A stretch of 64,000 nt of DNA from Pseudidiomarina woesei (GCF_001418345.1 NZ_LIPW01000001.1:124001-188000); one strand, 5' to 3'; numbered from the stretch's first letter, positions 38,045 through 50,668 are shown. A program made the numbers and translations. Notes: generated from the sequence alone by a model not told the origin.

Positions 38045-38773
38045 TTACCGACAAATGCCACTTATACATTCGTTAATCGGGGCTTTTAACCTGCGAACTG
38101 TCCAAAAATCTGAACAAAACCGGCTTGATGATGGGTTCAAGAAGCGCAAATACTGTTCACGAGCTATGTTATGAGCGCCAAGAGTTTCGGTGTGCGAATT
38201 ACTAATCTGCACGTCTATACATCGGCCACCGGCGCTAAAAAAATGCTGAGCGAAGGTAATCAAAGCGATTTTGCTGGCATTGGTAACAGTATGAAACATG
38301 CTTTCGGCACAAAATACATGGCCCACACTAACACCGTACATTCCACCTACTAGTTTCTTTTCTTGCCAAACCTCGACAGAGTGAGCGCGGCCGTGTTCAT
38401 GCAACTGTAAATATGCTGAAATCATTTCAGGATGAATCCAAACGCCACGACCCGCCGCTTCGTGGACGTTGGCACAGGCGTTTATGACATCGCTAAATGC
38501 ATGATTTAAAGTAACTTCAAGGTTGCTTTTACGCAGAAGGCGTCGCATTGAGCGACTTACATGTAAGCTTTGCGGGGTTATGATGGTGCGTGGATTAGGG
38601 CTCCACCACAAAATAGGGTCTTGCTCGGCATACCAAGGAAAAATACCACGTTCGTAGGCTGCAATCAGGCGTTCGACGGATAAATCGCCACCAAAGGCCA
38701 ATAAGCCATTAGGTTCGCTAAGGGCGAGCTGAACAGAAGGAAACTGATGTGCGGCTGCACTAAGCTGAAACAC
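38045..38773 (-). CDS. aat: Leucyl/phenylalanyl-tRNA-protein transferase
   Basis: The 242-aa enzyme adds Leu or Phe to N-terminal Arg/Lys of proteins, making N-degrons read by ClpS. The core GLLAFGGDLSVERLIAAYERGIFPWY is near residue 24, followed by WWSPNPRTII. The start is GTG at 38773, with a perfect AGGAGG 5 bases upstream. It stands between trxB and infA; E. coli has cydDC between aat and trxB, which are absent here. Confidence 0.96.
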   Translation of the reverse strand: MFQLSAAAHQFPSVQLALSEPNGLLAFGGDLSVERLIAAYERGIFPWYAEQDPILWWSPNPRTIITPQSLHVSRSMRRLLRKSNLEVTLNHAFSDVINACANVHEAAGRGVWIHPEMISAYLQLHEHGRAHSVEVWQEKKLVGGMYGVSVGHVFCAESMFHTVTNASKIALITFAQHFFSAGGRCIDVQISNSHTETLGAHNIAREQYLRFLNPSSSRFCSDFWTVRRLKAPINECISGICR

Positions 38774-38808
38774 CAGTTCCTCCTGCTAAAACGTCACTAG
38801 CTCAACGT

Positions 38809-39789
<981 letters not shown>

Positions 39790-39847
39790 TTAATTTGTTA
39801 TCACTAGCATGGGGTCGATTGTAGGGATTCCAAGCCTATGAAACAAG

Positions 39848-39877
39848 AGACCCGCGCAGGAAATCCGACGCGGGTCT
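39848..39877 (-). terminator. Probable terminator between ald and trxB
   Basis: AGACCCGCG pairs perfectly with CGCGGGTCT (9 bp, 12-base loop). On the minus strand it is followed by a weak T-rich tail (CTTGTTT), 53 bp after the ald stop. This would separate the ald message from trxB. Confidence 0.65.
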
Positions 39878-39929
39878 TGTCAAGCTTGCCTAACAGCCTA
39901 GTTGCATCGCAAGTTAGGTTTAAGCACGC

Positions 39930-41057
39930 TTACGCTTTTACAGCTTCGGCTGGGTCTAAATAGTCAAGACCTAATTGCGCGCCTAAGTCGTCATGCACTG
40001 CTTTGTAGGTAATTTTACCTTTGTGCATGTTCAAGCCATTCAGTAGGTGTGGATCGTCAGCCATGGCTTTTAAACCTTTATTAGCCAGCGCCAAACCAAA
40101 TGGCAGGGTGGCGTTGTTCAGTGCAATCGTTGAGGTGCGCGCAACACCGCCTGGCATGTTAGCAACACAATAGTGTATTACGTCTTCAACCACATAAGTT
40201 GGGTCTTGATGGGTGGTTGCTTTTGACGTTTCAAAGCAGCCGCCTTGGTCAATTGCAACGTCAACAACCACTGAACCTGGCTTCATGTTTTGTAAATGTT
40301 CGCGAGTTAGCAATTTAGGTGCTGCTGCGCCTGGAATAAGTACCGCGCCAATCACTAAATCGGCTTCACGCGAGAACACATCAATTGCATCGACAGTAGA
40401 GTAGATTGTTTTTACACGGCCCGCGAAAATATCGTCAAGTTGACGCAAACGCGGTAAAGAACGGTCTAGAATAGTTACATCAGCGCCCATACCAACAGCC
40501 ATTTTGGCCGCTTGGGTACCAACAACACCACCACCAATAACCAATACCTTAGCTGGAGCTACGCCAGGCACACCGCCTAACAGGGTGCCACTACCACCAT
40601 TAGCTTTTTCTAAATGGTGCGCACCAGCTTGAATAGACATACGGCCCGCAACTTCGCTCATTGGCGCTAGCAATGGTAAACCACCATTGCGATCAGTTAC
40701 TGTTTCATAAGCAATGGCGGTAACACCGGCTTTTGCTAACAGCTCGGTTTGCACTGGGTCTGGCGCTAAATGCAAGTAAGTATAAAGAATTTGACCTTCA
40801 CGCAATTGCTCGCACTCGTGTGGCTGAGGCTCTTTTACTTTGATGATCATTTCGGCTTTGGCAAAGATTTCTTTGGCGTCGGCAATAATAGTTGCGCCGG
40901 CTTGCTCATAATCTTCATTGGTGAAGCCAATGGCTAAGCCACCATTTTGTTCAACCATTACCTGATGGCCGTGTGCAACATATTCACGCACTGCGGCAGG
41001 GGTAAGACCAATGCGGTACTCATGGTTTTTAATTTCTTTAGGTACACCAATCAGCAT
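39930..41057 (-). CDS. ald: Alanine dehydrogenase
   Basis: The 375-aa NAD-dependent enzyme interconverts L-alanine and pyruvate plus ammonia. It has the N-terminal [20 protein letters not shown], the substrate site region AYETV, the NAD-binding loop [19 protein letters not shown], and the C-terminal [21 protein letters not shown] chose the ATG at 41057; the frame extends to 41138 without family support. It is divergent from an lrp homologue, and in many bacteria an Lrp/AsnC regulator controls ald. An intact Ald fits amino-acid-based growth. Confidence 0.96.
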   Translation of the reverse strand: MLIGVPKEIKNHEYRIGLTPAAVREYVAHGHQVMVEQNGGLAIGFTNEDYEQAGATIIADAKEIFAKAEMIIKVKEPQPHECEQLREGQILYTYLHLAPDPVQTELLAKAGVTAIAYETVTDRNGGLPLLAPMSEVAGRMSIQAGAHHLEKANGGSGTLLGGVPGVAPAKVLVIGGGVVGTQAAKMAVGMGADVTILDRSLPRLRQLDDIFAGRVKTIYSTVDAIDVFSREADLVIGAVLIPGAAAPKLLTREHLQNMKPGSVVVDVAIDQGGCFETSKATTHQDPTYVVEDVIHYCVANMPGGVARTSTIALNNATLPFGLALANKGLKAMADDPHLLNGLNMHKGKITYKAVHDDLGAQLGLDYLDPAEAVKA

Positions 41058-41188
41058 GGTTGTGCTTCTCCAATTCTGTATTTGTCGTTGAATAATGACT
41101 TGTATGAAATAAACGGCGGCATTATAGATGATAACCACGGTGTGTTTCGTGCTTTTTTTTAGCCTTTTTATAGCGTATAAATAGGTTT

Positions 41189-41194
41189 TATAAT
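41189..41194 (+). promoter_or_regulatory. Candidate lrp -10 box inside a small palindrome
   Basis: A perfect TATAAT sits 20 bp before the lrp start. It is framed by TAGGT (41182-41186) and ACCTA (41195-41199), an inverted repeat centred on the box, which could be an autoregulatory site. No good -35 is visible at 17 bp. Confidence 0.5.
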
Positions 41195-41213
41195 ACCTAA
41201 ACAGAGAAAAAGT

Positions 41214-41705
41214 ATGTTTGAACCTGAAGAACCGGTGGAAATAACTATTGACCGCCTAGACCGAAAGATCTTGAGAATTTTGCAAGATGATGGGCGCATA
41301 AGTAACGTCAACCTTGCGCAACGTGTCGGGCTAAGTCCAACCGCTTGTAATGAGCGCGTGCGTAAGCTTGAACGTGAAGGTGTACTTGACGGTTATCACG
41401 CCCGAATTAACCCTGCTAAATTGGGCGCCAACCTTATGGTGTTCGTCGAAATTACACTAACCCGCACCTCGCCCGACGCATTCGCTGAATTTAGCGATGC
41501 AGTGCGTGAAACTCCTGAAATATTGGAATGTCATTTGGTTGCTGGTGATTTTGACTTTCTCATTAAAGCTCGCGTGCCAGATATGCCTTCGTATCGTAAG
41601 TTGTTAGGCGAAACCATCTTGACTATGCCGGGCGTTAACGAGTCACGCACCTATGTGGTGATGGAAGAAATTAAAGACGACAATAAAGTATTGATTAAAG
41701 GTTAA
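41214..41705 (+). CDS. lrp: Leucine-responsive regulatory protein (Lrp/AsnC family)
   Basis: The 163-aa regulator has an N-terminal winged helix (LDRKILRILQDDGRISNVNL, recognition helix in VGLSPTACNERVRKL) and a C-terminal RAM/ligand domain (VAGDFDFLIKARV). Length and identity-rich motifs match E. coli Lrp (164 aa). Its location upstream of ftsK is the E. coli arrangement. It is divergent from ald (156 bp between starts), which makes ald a likely target (inference). Confidence 0.95.
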   Translation: MFEPEEPVEITIDRLDRKILRILQDDGRISNVNLAQRVGLSPTACNERVRKLEREGVLDGYHARINPAKLGANLMVFVEITLTRTSPDAFAEFSDAVRETPEILECHLVAGDFDFLIKARVPDMPSYRKLLGETILTMPGVNESRTYVVMEEIKDDNKVLIKG

Positions 41706-41799
41706 GAAAAGCATGGTATAAATAGCTGAATAAGCCATGAAGGCGCGCTACAATAACAACAAATAGAACATAAGAACGACAATAGGGAATAAATCAACC

Positions 41800-41835
41800 A
41801 TGGCACATCATCTAGGTCTCCGGAGTTTTACATGA
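41800..41835 (+). CDS. Possible 11-codon leader peptide overlapping the ftsK start
   Basis: An ATG with AGGGAA about 9 bases upstream opens [11 protein letters not shown]. Its TGA overlaps the ftsK ATG as ATGA. It is not in frame with ftsK. Such an overlap would allow ribosome re-initiation on ftsK. A chance reading frame of this length is quite possible. Confidence 0.3.
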   Translation: MAHHLGLRSFT

Positions 41836-44261
41836 GCGGTGTCCAACGCGTACTTGAGGTTGGCCTGATACTGTGCGGCGCTTTTGCGATATTTTTGTTT
41901 TTAGCGCTCGCCAGCTTTAACCCAGCCGACCCAAGTTGGTCACAAACAGGCTACGAGGGCACTATACATAATGCCGCCGGCGCCATTGGTGCGTGGTTTG
42001 CTGATGCCTTGCTGTTTGCGTTTGGTTTTGTTGCCTATTTATTGCCTTTTGGTCTTGCCGCTTTGGGCTATGTGATGTTTCGCCAACCGCATCGATTACT
42101 TGAGTTGGATTATTTAGCCGTTGGTTTGCGTTTAATCGGTTTGGTACTCACGCTAATAGGTGCTTCTGCTTTAGCTTCTTTAAACTTCAGTAATATTTAC
42201 TCGTTTTCTGCCGGTGGGGTAGTGGGCGATGTGATAAGTTTGTCGTTATTACCGTATTTTAATGTCATTGGCACCACTTTATTGTTGCTCACCTTTTTAT
42301 GCACAGGTTTGACGTTGGTTACCGGCATTTCGTGGATTTTGTTGGCTGATAAATTGGGTGAGGTCACTATTGCCGGTACTTTAGGCTTGATTAAAAATAG
42401 CCAGCGTTTAGTGCATTGGATAAAAGATCGTCCACGCAAAGAGCGCGTTCCAAAAGCAGTAAAAGAAGATAGAAAGCCAGCGTTAGCACCTAGCCATAAA
42501 ACGTTACCGGCAACGCAAATACGCCAAGAGCCCGAACTTGATCTCGATCTTGCAATTAGTGCGGTCGACGATGATGATGACGACGCCATTGAAAAGCCCG
42601 ACGAGCATGCACGCTTTGCACCTAAACCAGCGCGCAAGTCAGTCGCGAACAAGGCTTCAAGCACTGATGCCGACAGGCTCGAAACAGAAAATGAAGCGGA
42701 AGATACTGTTGTGGAGAAGGTTTCAACAAGCGCTGAAGCAAACGGCAGCGGTAATTCTCTCAGTGGTGACCCGCTACCGTCAATTGAATTGCTAGATAAA
42801 CCAAGCAAAACCGGCAATCCGTTAACGCCTGAAGAATTGGCTCAAGTTAGCCAAACAGTTGAAGCTGTGCTGCAAGACTTTGGCGTTGAAGTTAAAGTGG
42901 CCAACGTACAGCCCGGCCCAGTTATTACGCGCTTTGAGCTTGATTTAGCGCCGGGCGTAAAAGTATCAAAAATTTCTAATTTAGATAAAGACATCGCGCG
43001 CTCATTAAGCGCTATTTCAGTGCGCGTGGTGGAAGTAATTCCCGGCAAGTCTTACGTGGGTTTAGAGTTACCCAATAAAAGCCGCGAAACTGTATTCTTT
43101 AGCGAAGTGATAGCCTGCGACGCTTTCCAGCAAAGTGCTGCCCCGTTAACCATGGTTCTCGGTAAAGGTATTTCTGGCGCACCTGTGGTGGTCGACTTGG
43201 CCAAAATGCCACACTTGTTGGTGGCCGGTACAACTGGCTCAGGTAAGTCGGTTGGTGTGAACGTAATGATTTTGAGCTTGCTTTACAAGAGTTCTCCAGA
43301 AGACGTGCGGCTCATTATGATCGACCCCAAAATGCTTGAGCTTTCGGTTTATGAAGGTATTCCACATTTGCTCACCGAAGTAGTTACCGACATGAAAGAT
43401 GCCGCTAATGCGTTACGTTGGTGCGTTGGCGAAATGGAGCGCCGCTATAAACTCATGTCAGCGCTTGGGGTGCGTAACCTTAAAGGCTATAACCAAAAAG
43501 TGTTGGACGCCATTGAAGCTGGCGAACCGCTACGTGACCCAATTTGGAAGCCAGGCGATTCAATGGACGAGTTGCCACCTTATTTAGAAAAACTGCCAAG
43601 TATAGTGGTGGTTATAGATGAATTTGCCGACATGATGATGATTGTCGGTAAAAAAGTTGAAGAACTTATTGCACGAATTGCACAAAAGGCACGTGCCGCT
43701 GGTATTCATTTAATTTTGGCAACACAGCGCCCGTCGGTAGACGTTATTACCGGATTAATAAAAGCAAATATTCCAACGCGTATTGCTTTTCAAGTGCAGT
43801 CAAAAATTGATTCACGCACCATTTTAGACCAACCCGGAGCCGATCAATTGTTGGGGCAGGGCGACATGCTTTATTTACCTCCAGGTAGCGGTGTTCCAAC
43901 GCGTGTGCACGGTGCATTTGTGGACGACCATGAAGTTCACGCAGTGGTTGCCGATTGGAAAAAACGTGGTAAACCCAATTACTTGGACGAAATACTTAAT
44001 GGCAGCCTAGACGAAGATAATTTGTTACCTGGCGAGCAGCTTGACCTAGGTGATGAAGAAAGCGACCCGTTATATGATGAGGCCGTCGCCTTTGTAACAG
44101 AAACGCGCCGGGTCTCCGTGTCGAGTGTACAGCGCAAATTTAGAATTGGTTATAACCGCGCGGCCCGTATTGTGGAACAAATGGAAGCAAGTGGTGTCGT
44201 TAGTAGTGCAGGCAATAATGGTCAGCGGGAAGTTATAGCGCCGCGTGCACCGCGTGATTAA
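41832..44261 (+). CDS. ftsK: DNA translocase FtsK
   Basis: The 809-aa division-septum translocase handles chromosome dimer resolution. It has four or five N-terminal membrane helices (to about residue 180), an acidic low-complexity linker (about 200-330), and the RecA-like motor with Walker [13 protein letters not shown] (about 466) and Walker [13 protein letters not shown] (about 593). The C-terminal gamma winged helix ([21 protein letters not shown]) reads KOPS. The linker is much shorter than in E. coli (1329 aa). CGGAG precedes the ATG. It is the second gene of lrp-ftsK-lolA-rarA. Confidence 0.97.
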   Translation: MSGVQRVLEVGLILCGAFAIFLFLALASFNPADPSWSQTGYEGTIHNAAGAIGAWFADALLFAFGFVAYLLPFGLAALGYVMFRQPHRLLELDYLAVGLRLIGLVLTLIGASALASLNFSNIYSFSAGGVVGDVISLSLLPYFNVIGTTLLLLTFLCTGLTLVTGISWILLADKLGEVTIAGTLGLIKNSQRLVHWIKDRPRKERVPKAVKEDRKPALAPSHKTLPATQIRQEPELDLDLAISAVDDDDDDAIEKPDEHARFAPKPARKSVANKASSTDADRLETENEAEDTVVEKVSTSAEANGSGNSLSGDPLPSIELLDKPSKTGNPLTPEELAQVSQTVEAVLQDFGVEVKVANVQPGPVITRFELDLAPGVKVSKISNLDKDIARSLSAISVRVVEVIPGKSYVGLELPNKSRETVFFSEVIACDAFQQSAAPLTMVLGKGISGAPVVVDLAKMPHLLVAGTTGSGKSVGVNVMILSLLYKSSPEDVRLIMIDPKMLELSVYEGIPHLLTEVVTDMKDAANALRWCVGEMERRYKLMSALGVRNLKGYNQKVLDAIEAGEPLRDPIWKPGDSMDELPPYLEKLPSIVVVIDEFADMMMIVGKKVEELIARIAQKARAAGIHLILATQRPSVDVITGLIKANIPTRIAFQVQSKIDSRTILDQPGADQLLGQGDMLYLPPGSGVPTRVHGAFVDDHEVHAVVADWKKRGKPNYLDEILNGSLDEDNLLPGEQLDLGDEESDPLYDEAVAFVTETRRVSVSSVQRKFRIGYNRAARIVEQMEASGVVSSAGNNGQREVIAPRAPRD

Positions 44262-44286
44262 CCTAAGTTGTAATGGATAAATCATT

Positions 44287-44925
44287 ATGAAGTTATTGAA
44301 ATACATTGCTGCCACGGCAGCTTGCACAACTATTTATTTGGCAAGTGCGCCGGTTGGGGCCACCGAAGCGGATCGTCAAGCATTATTGAAACGGTTGCAC
44401 GACCTCACAACTTTGAGAGCTGATTTTAGCCAACAGGTAACCGACATAAACGGCGAATTAGTGCAGCAGTTACACGGTAATATGGCGTTATCTCGCCCGA
44501 ATTTATTGCATTGGCAGACCGATGCGCCTGACGAAACGCTAATGATCGCTGACGGCGAAAACTTGTGGTACTACAACCCATTTGTAGAACAAGTTACGGT
44601 GTATGACCAAACTAATGCCGTTTCACAAAGCCCATTACTCTTGCTTTTAGACGGAGAAAGTGGGGCTTGGCAACAGTATGACGTTAAAGCAGAGGGTAAT
44701 AGCTTTGCTTTGCAACCTAAGCCTAATGCTGATAGTTCTCAAAGTTTACAGCTGGTTTTTGCCGAAGACGGCGTTGACGCAGCCATTACGCGTATAATTC
44801 TGGACGATGGGCAAGGTCAAATTAGTACCATTAATTTAGAAAACGTGGTGCTAAATCAGGCGCTCAGTGAATCATTGTTCCAGTTTGAGATACCCGACGG
44901 AGTTGATGTGGATGACCAGCGCTAA
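44287..44925 (+). CDS. lolA: Outer-membrane lipoprotein carrier protein LolA
   Basis: The 212-aa periplasmic chaperone moves lipoproteins from LolCDE to LolB. The signal peptide is cleaved near VGA-TEA (about residue 25). The mature domain has [11 protein letters not shown] and [17 protein letters not shown], typical of LolA. It starts 26 bp after ftsK, and its last 14 bases overlap rarA. Confidence 0.95.
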   Translation: MKLLKYIAATAACTTIYLASAPVGATEADRQALLKRLHDLTTLRADFSQQVTDINGELVQQLHGNMALSRPNLLHWQTDAPDETLMIADGENLWYYNPFVEQVTVYDQTNAVSQSPLLLLLDGESGAWQQYDVKAEGNSFALQPKPNADSSQSLQLVFAEDGVDAAITRIILDDGQGQISTINLENVVLNQALSESLFQFEIPDGVDVDDQR

Positions 44926-46244
44926 TGGCGAATTAGCGTTCGCGCCAGACTTTCGACCATTGGCCGCCAAAATGCGGCCGCGGCAGTTGTCTGAATATAT
45001 CGGCCAACAACATATTCTAGCCCCTGGTAAGCCCTTGTATGAGGCAATAAGCCGGGGGCTTTTGCATTCCATGATTCTGTGGGGCCCGCCCGGAACTGGT
45101 AAAACAACCTTAGCAGAGTTAGTCGCGTTAAGTGGCTCGGCTGAACTTGACCGTATTAGTGCCGTCACCGCGGGTGTTAAGGATATACGGGCCGCTATTG
45201 AAACCGCGAAACAGCGTGCAAACGTGCAGCAAAAGCGCACAGTTTTGTTTGTTGACGAAGTACACCGCTTTAACAAAAGCCAACAAGATGCGTTTTTGCC
45301 TCACATAGAAGACGGCACCATTATTTTTGTTGGAGCAACCACCGAAAACCCCGCGTTTGAATTAAATAACGCGTTACTGTCGCGTACGCGTGTATATCGT
45401 TTACAGCTGCTTGCCGACGAAGAAATTAACCACGTAATTACCCAAGCGTTAACCGACCGAGAACGAGGGTTAGGGGAGCGCCAGTTAGCCCTAAGCCCTG
45501 AAGCACTCGAGTTTCTTATTCATAGTGCCGCTGGTGATGCACGCAAGGCGCTTAATTTTTTAGAAATTTGTGCCGATGCGGCCACTAATGACAGTATTGA
45601 CCTGAAGCTAGTGCAAGAAGCTGTGGGCAAACGCCAAGCGTCGTTTGATAAGCAAGGCGATGCCTATTACGAATTGCTTTCGGCACTACACAAATCGGTT
45701 CGTGGCTCGTCACCCGATGGTGCATTATATTGGTATGCGCGTATTCTGCATGGCGGTGGTGACCCGTTGATTGTTGCGCGCCGCGTTTTGGCTATTGCGT
45801 CTGAAGACATTGGCAACGCAGACCCACGGGCAATGCAATTAGCATTGAACGCCTGGGACACCTTTACGCGCGTAGGCCCTGCAGAGGGCGAGCGTGCTAT
45901 CGCCCAAGCATTGATTTTTTGTGCCATGGCACCGAAAAGCAATGCGGTTTATCGCGCGTTTAATCAAGCTAAGCAACTCGCCGAAGAATATCCCGATTTG
46001 CCGGTACCTAAGCATTTAACTAACGCGCCAACCAAACTGCATAAGGCAGAAGGGTACGGGATTGATTATCGCTATGCCCATGACTACCCACACGCGTTTG
46101 TTGCCGGTGAACGTTATGTGCCATATGAACTAAAAGACATTCAATTATATCAGCCCAGTGATAGAGGCCTTGAAAAACAGCTGTTGGACAAATTAAATTG
46201 GTTACAACAACACAACCAAAATAGCCCTTGGCAACGAGACAACC

Positions 46245-46252
<8 letters not shown>
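44912..46252 (+). CDS. rarA: Replication-associated recombination protein A (RarA/MgsA)
   Basis: The 446-aa AAA+ ATPase (E. coli 447 aa) acts at stalled forks. Walker [10 protein letters not shown] is near residue 58, Walker [20 protein letters not shown] follows, then the sensor [18 protein letters not shown] chose the ATG at 44912: GGAG lies 9 bases upstream, against 3 bases for the ATG at 44906, and the product length then matches. It overlaps lolA by 14 bp and crcB by 8 bp. Confidence 0.96.
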
Positions 46253-47922
<1,670 letters not shown>

Positions 47923-47933
47923 ATAGGGTGTGT

Positions 47934-48263
47934 TTAAATGCACTTTGCGGGCTTGGGTAAGCCCGCAATGCGCGTTGCCTGTTTGGCTGGGCCTTTCGGA
48001 AATAGCTTATATAAATACATGCTATTGGCCTTGTCGGCACCCAAACTCTTTCCAATAGCTTTTACCAATACGCGCATAGCAGGGCTGGTGTCATAGGTTT
48101 TATAAAACTCCCGCACAAAATTGACAACTTCCCAGTGAGCTTCGGTTAGCGCGATATTTTCTAGCGTTGCTATATATTCGGCTAGTTCCGGTGACCACTC
48201 TTCAAAGTTTGCCAAATATTCATGTTTATCGGTTGCGTATGTGCGCCCGTTTAATTCAAACAT
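47934..48263 (-). CDS. tusE: Sulfur relay protein TusE (DsrC family)
   Basis: The 109-aa product ends in FPKGPAKQATRIAGLPKP...KCI, with the sulfur-carrying cysteine as residue 108, one from the end. TusE takes persulfide from TusBCD and passes it to MnmA for 2-thiouridine in tRNA. I chose the ATG at 48263 since MFELNGRTYATDKHEYL is the family N-terminus. It overlaps tusB by 8 bp as the last gene of tusDCBE. Confidence 0.95.
   Translation of the reverse strand: MFELNGRTYATDKHEYLANFEEWSPELAEYIATLENIALTEAHWEVVNFVREFYKTYDTSPAMRVLVKAIGKSLGADKANSMYLYKLFPKGPAKQATRIAGLPKPAKCI
47946..47967. terminator. Hairpin at the serS / tusE convergent junction, no U-tract
   Basis: TGCGGGCTT pairs perfectly with AAGCCCGCA (9 bp, loop GGGT). 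It is formed by the codons for the conserved GLPKPA near the end of tusE and lies 23 bp past the serS stop. No T-run follows on either strand. Confidence 0.45.
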
Positions 48264-48594
48264 TGTCCCACACCATATATTGGTCAGCTTCAATGGTTAG
48301 CTCTACCCAGCGCGCGTCACCTAACTGAATAACCGAAGCTGGAAGTTGGTCTTGTATATTCAGCAACTCAATTTCTGAGTGCAATGCATAAGGGTGTACC
48401 GGCAAGGTGTCGATGATGGCTGGGTTGGCAACAAGGTGTAGCAGCGCTTGCTCGCTGAATATAAGAGTAGCGCCGGCGTGTACCCAACGTTTCAGCCATT
48501 CGCTAGAAGGCCAATTTCGCACCAAATAAACACGATTACTTTGCTCTGTTAACGGGGACTGCGGTATGTGCGGCGCATCAATTTCGACATTCAT
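48256..48594 (-). CDS. tusB: Sulfurtransferase complex subunit TusB (DsrH-like)
   Basis: The 112-aa product is assigned mainly by position between tusC and tusE and by DsrH-like size and fold pattern. N-terminal RVYLVRNWPSSEW is followed by a beta-alpha arrangement. Sequence is divergent from E. coli TusB, and it contains no cysteine. TusB is a structural part of the TusBCD hexamer. It lies 12 bp after tusC. Confidence 0.8.
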   Translation of the reverse strand: MNVEIDAPHIPQSPLTEQSNRVYLVRNWPSSEWLKRWVHAGATLIFSEQALLHLVANPAIIDTLPVHPYALHSEIELLNIQDQLPASVIQLGDARWVELTIEADQYMVWDNV

Positions 48595-48606
48595 CGTACT
48601 TGTTCC

Positions 48607-48954
48607 TTAATAAACCAGCGTGTTGCTAAGACTGTTGATTTTTTCGCGCCAGCTGTCGGCATCAAGCACCTCAACTTGAGCAATAAAATCGTCGGTTTGC
48701 CAGCCGTGGGCTGCTAGTTCCTCAGCCTGCACCCATGGTGCGGGGCAGTCAAATAACTCAAGCATGGCATAACGTTTATGCAATGATTGAACTTCGCTGG
48801 AACTAGCTTCACTGCGCAGCCATAAGCGCAAACCATCGCCGCTAAGCACTAATTGTGGGTTTAAATCTAAGCTTGCCAAGGCTAACAGCATGTCTTGACC
48901 AAGCTTGGCTTGCGGTGAGTTCGCACTGGTTGTTTGAATGATAGCCATGCTCAT
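48607..48954 (-). CDS. tusC: Sulfurtransferase complex subunit TusC (DsrF-like)
   Basis: The 115-aa DsrE/F-like fold protein (SPQAKLGQDMLLALASLDL near the start) forms part of TusBCD. It overlaps the tusD stop as TATGA; a second ATG at 48948 is an alternative start. Its sequence is divergent, so the call rests on fold pattern plus position in tusDCBE. Confidence 0.85.
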   Translation of the reverse strand: MSMAIIQTTSANSPQAKLGQDMLLALASLDLNPQLVLSGDGLRLWLRSEASSSEVQSLHKRYAMLELFDCPAPWVQAEELAAHGWQTDDFIAQVEVLDADSWREKINSLSNTLVY

Positions 48955-49307
48955 AGCTGCACCACCCGATCAGCCGCAGCAGCAGCCATCGCAAACTCAG
49001 TAAGGCCGCCATTTTGAAACGGTGGCACCAGAGTGTCTGTCGTCATTGAATAGCGTTGCTCAGCAACCGTATTACAAATGACTAAAGGAATATTGTGCTG
49101 CTGCGAAAGTTGCAACCAGTTGTTTATAAGTTCGGTTTGAGTGCTAGTGGAGGCATGCAAAACGGCGTCTGCATAAAAGAAAATCATGTCTATTTGGTGC
49201 CCAGAAACAAGCGCAGCCTGTGCGTATTTAAACGCTAACAGGCTGCGATTTTGTGCGGGGGCGGGTGCTGCCGGAGCAGCGTGTAAAGCTAAAACAAGTC
49301 GCGCCAC
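48951..49307 (-). CDS. tusD: Sulfurtransferase complex subunit TusD (DsrE-like)
   Basis: The 118-aa product has Cys78 in LVICNTV at exactly the position of the catalytic persulfide cysteine of E. coli TusD (Cys78), and a C-terminal GLTEFAMAAAAADRVVQL typical of DsrE. It accepts sulfur from TusA. The start is GTG at 49307 with AAGGA upstream. It is the first gene of tusDCBE. Confidence 0.92.
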   Translation of the reverse strand: MARLVLALHAAPAAPAPAQNRSLLAFKYAQAALVSGHQIDMIFFYADAVLHASTSTQTELINNWLQLSQQHNIPLVICNTVAEQRYSMTTDTLVPPFQNGGLTEFAMAAAAADRVVQL

Positions 49308-49335
49308 GCGAATTCCTTACATAAGTTGGCTGTTG

Positions 49336-50013
49336 TTATTCATCACCACCAGCAAATGCCAACAGGATTTGAATTAAGCTAACAAAAATATTGTAGATAG
49401 AAACATATAACGTCACAGTCGCTAACACATAGTTACGCTCGCCGCCGTGAATAATCGAACTGGTTTGCATTAAAATGGCACCCGCTGAGAATAAAATAAA
49501 TAGAGCGGATAAGGTAAGCTGTAACGCTGGCATGTTCAGGAAGATATTTGCAATGAACGCAACAATCAACACAACAAATAATGCCATCATCATGCCACCC
49601 AAAAACGACATGTCTTTTTTGGTGGTTAATACATACGCTGACAACGCAAAGAAAATAAGTGCGGTGCCGCCTAATGCGGTCATGATGATTTGATCACCAG
49701 CTGGCCCAATGGCGCTGATCATGCCAAGAATAGGGCCTAAGGTGTAACCCATAAAGCCTGTTAGGGCGAATACTGAAACTAAACCCATCGCGCTATTTGC
49801 GGTTTTATGCACTAAGAACAACAAGCCGTAGAAACCTACCAGCGTAATAATAAAGCCAGGGTGAGGTAAGCCCATGCTTGCCGATAAAAACGCTGTGAAA
49901 GCGCTGAACGCTAGGGTAAGGCCCAATAACATGTATGTATTACGCAATACTTTATTGGTCTGTAATACTGACTCACCACGTTGAGTGGTTGAAATGTGAG
50001 CTTGGTTACTCAT
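49336..50013 (-). CDS. yccA: Bax1-I family inner membrane protein YccA
   Basis: The 225-aa protein has seven membrane segments and a short cytosolic N-terminus. The family pattern is VLRNTYMLLGLTLAFSAFTA, then FMGYTLGPILG, then the C-terminal YVSIYNIFVSLIQILL. In E. coli YccA is a substrate and modulator of the FtsH protease and lies next to tusE. Here the whole tusDCBE set follows in the same direction 28 bp on. Confidence 0.93.
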   Translation of the reverse strand: MSNQAHISTTQRGESVLQTNKVLRNTYMLLGLTLAFSAFTAFLSASMGLPHPGFIITLVGFYGLLFLVHKTANSAMGLVSVFALTGFMGYTLGPILGMISAIGPAGDQIIMTALGGTALIFFALSAYVLTTKKDMSFLGGMMMALFVVLIVAFIANIFLNMPALQLTLSALFILFSAGAILMQTSSIIHGGERNYVLATVTLYVSIYNIFVSLIQILLAFAGGDE

Positions 50014-50057
50014 GTAGTTCTCCGTGTTGTTCGCAAAAACCTATCTAACGACAAGTC

Positions 50058-50089
50058 GTGTACCGAGAGTGTACCCTATAAATGGGTAC
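50058..50089. promoter_or_regulatory. Repeat-rich candidate operator upstream of yccA
   Basis: GTGTACC occurs twice in the same direction, 11 bp apart (50058-50064, 50069-50075). The second copy is also part of the inverted repeat GTACCC-N7-GGGTAC (50071-50076, 50084-50089), whose centre is TATAAAT. It lies 45-76 bp upstream of the yccA start. The 11-bp phasing puts both copies on the same DNA face. Confidence 0.4.
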
Positions 50090-50234
50090 TAAAGGCAATG
50101 CTTTCAAGCGAATATTTGCCCTAATTGTATAAAATGACAGCAAACGAACCAAATGGTTTAAATTTTTACTTTACAACGGAGTTTTAGCTCTTTATCATTC
50201 GCTTCGTCTTGAGGCAACAAGCCTTAACGACCGC

Positions 50235-50327
<93 letters not shown>

Positions 50328-50333
50328 TATTCC

Positions 50334-50363
50334 AAAAGCCCGCTCACTAGAGCGGGCTTTTCT
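50334..50363 (+). terminator. Rho-independent terminator after tRNA-Ser
   Basis: AAAAGCCCGCTC pairs perfectly with GAGCGGGCTTTT (12 bp, loop ACTA), with the T-run forming the end of the stem plus further T residues. Confidence 0.9.
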
Positions 50364-50383
50364 CGTTCTGCGCTAGTGCGAAT

Positions 50384-50651
50384 GAAGATATCAGCTATTG
50401 GATATTAGATATCAGCAAAAGAATAAATACCCGACACTTCGCACCCAATAGGAAATATCGCTTTCGATCTTCTGATATCCGATATCTAATAGCTAATATC
50501 GCTCTCGATCTTCTAATATCCAATATCTAACGGCTAATATCGTTTTCGCAGTTCTAAATCTTGGCTACTCATCAGACCAGTGCTATGGTATCCCATAATC
50601 TATAAAAAACGATCTTCTGATATCTGATATCCAATAGCTAATATCGCTTTC
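50384..50651. repeat. Cluster of 41-bp GATATC-rich repeats, three direct and one inverted
   Basis: Two direct copies are exactly contiguous with a 41-bp period (50466-50506 and 50507-50547). A third lies at 50611-50651. The tail of another unit is at 50454-50465, and an inverted copy lies at about 50384-50421. Units begin GATCTTCT, contain one or two GATATC-like palindromes and TAATAGCTAATATCG, and end near TTTC. No gene fits this stretch. It lies between the tRNA-Ser terminator and the ribosome site of the thioesterase gene. The repeat family is not one I recognise. Confidence 0.85.
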
Positions 50652-50668
50652 GATTTTTTGAGGGGCTT

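Noticed and set aside
42197-42817. Long open frame antisense to the ftsK linker
   Set aside because: It is a serine-rich shadow of the acidic linker codons, with no ribosome site or recognisable domain.
50384-50651. CRISPR-like array
   Set aside because: Two units are contiguous with no spacers, one copy is inverted, and no cas genes are in the window.
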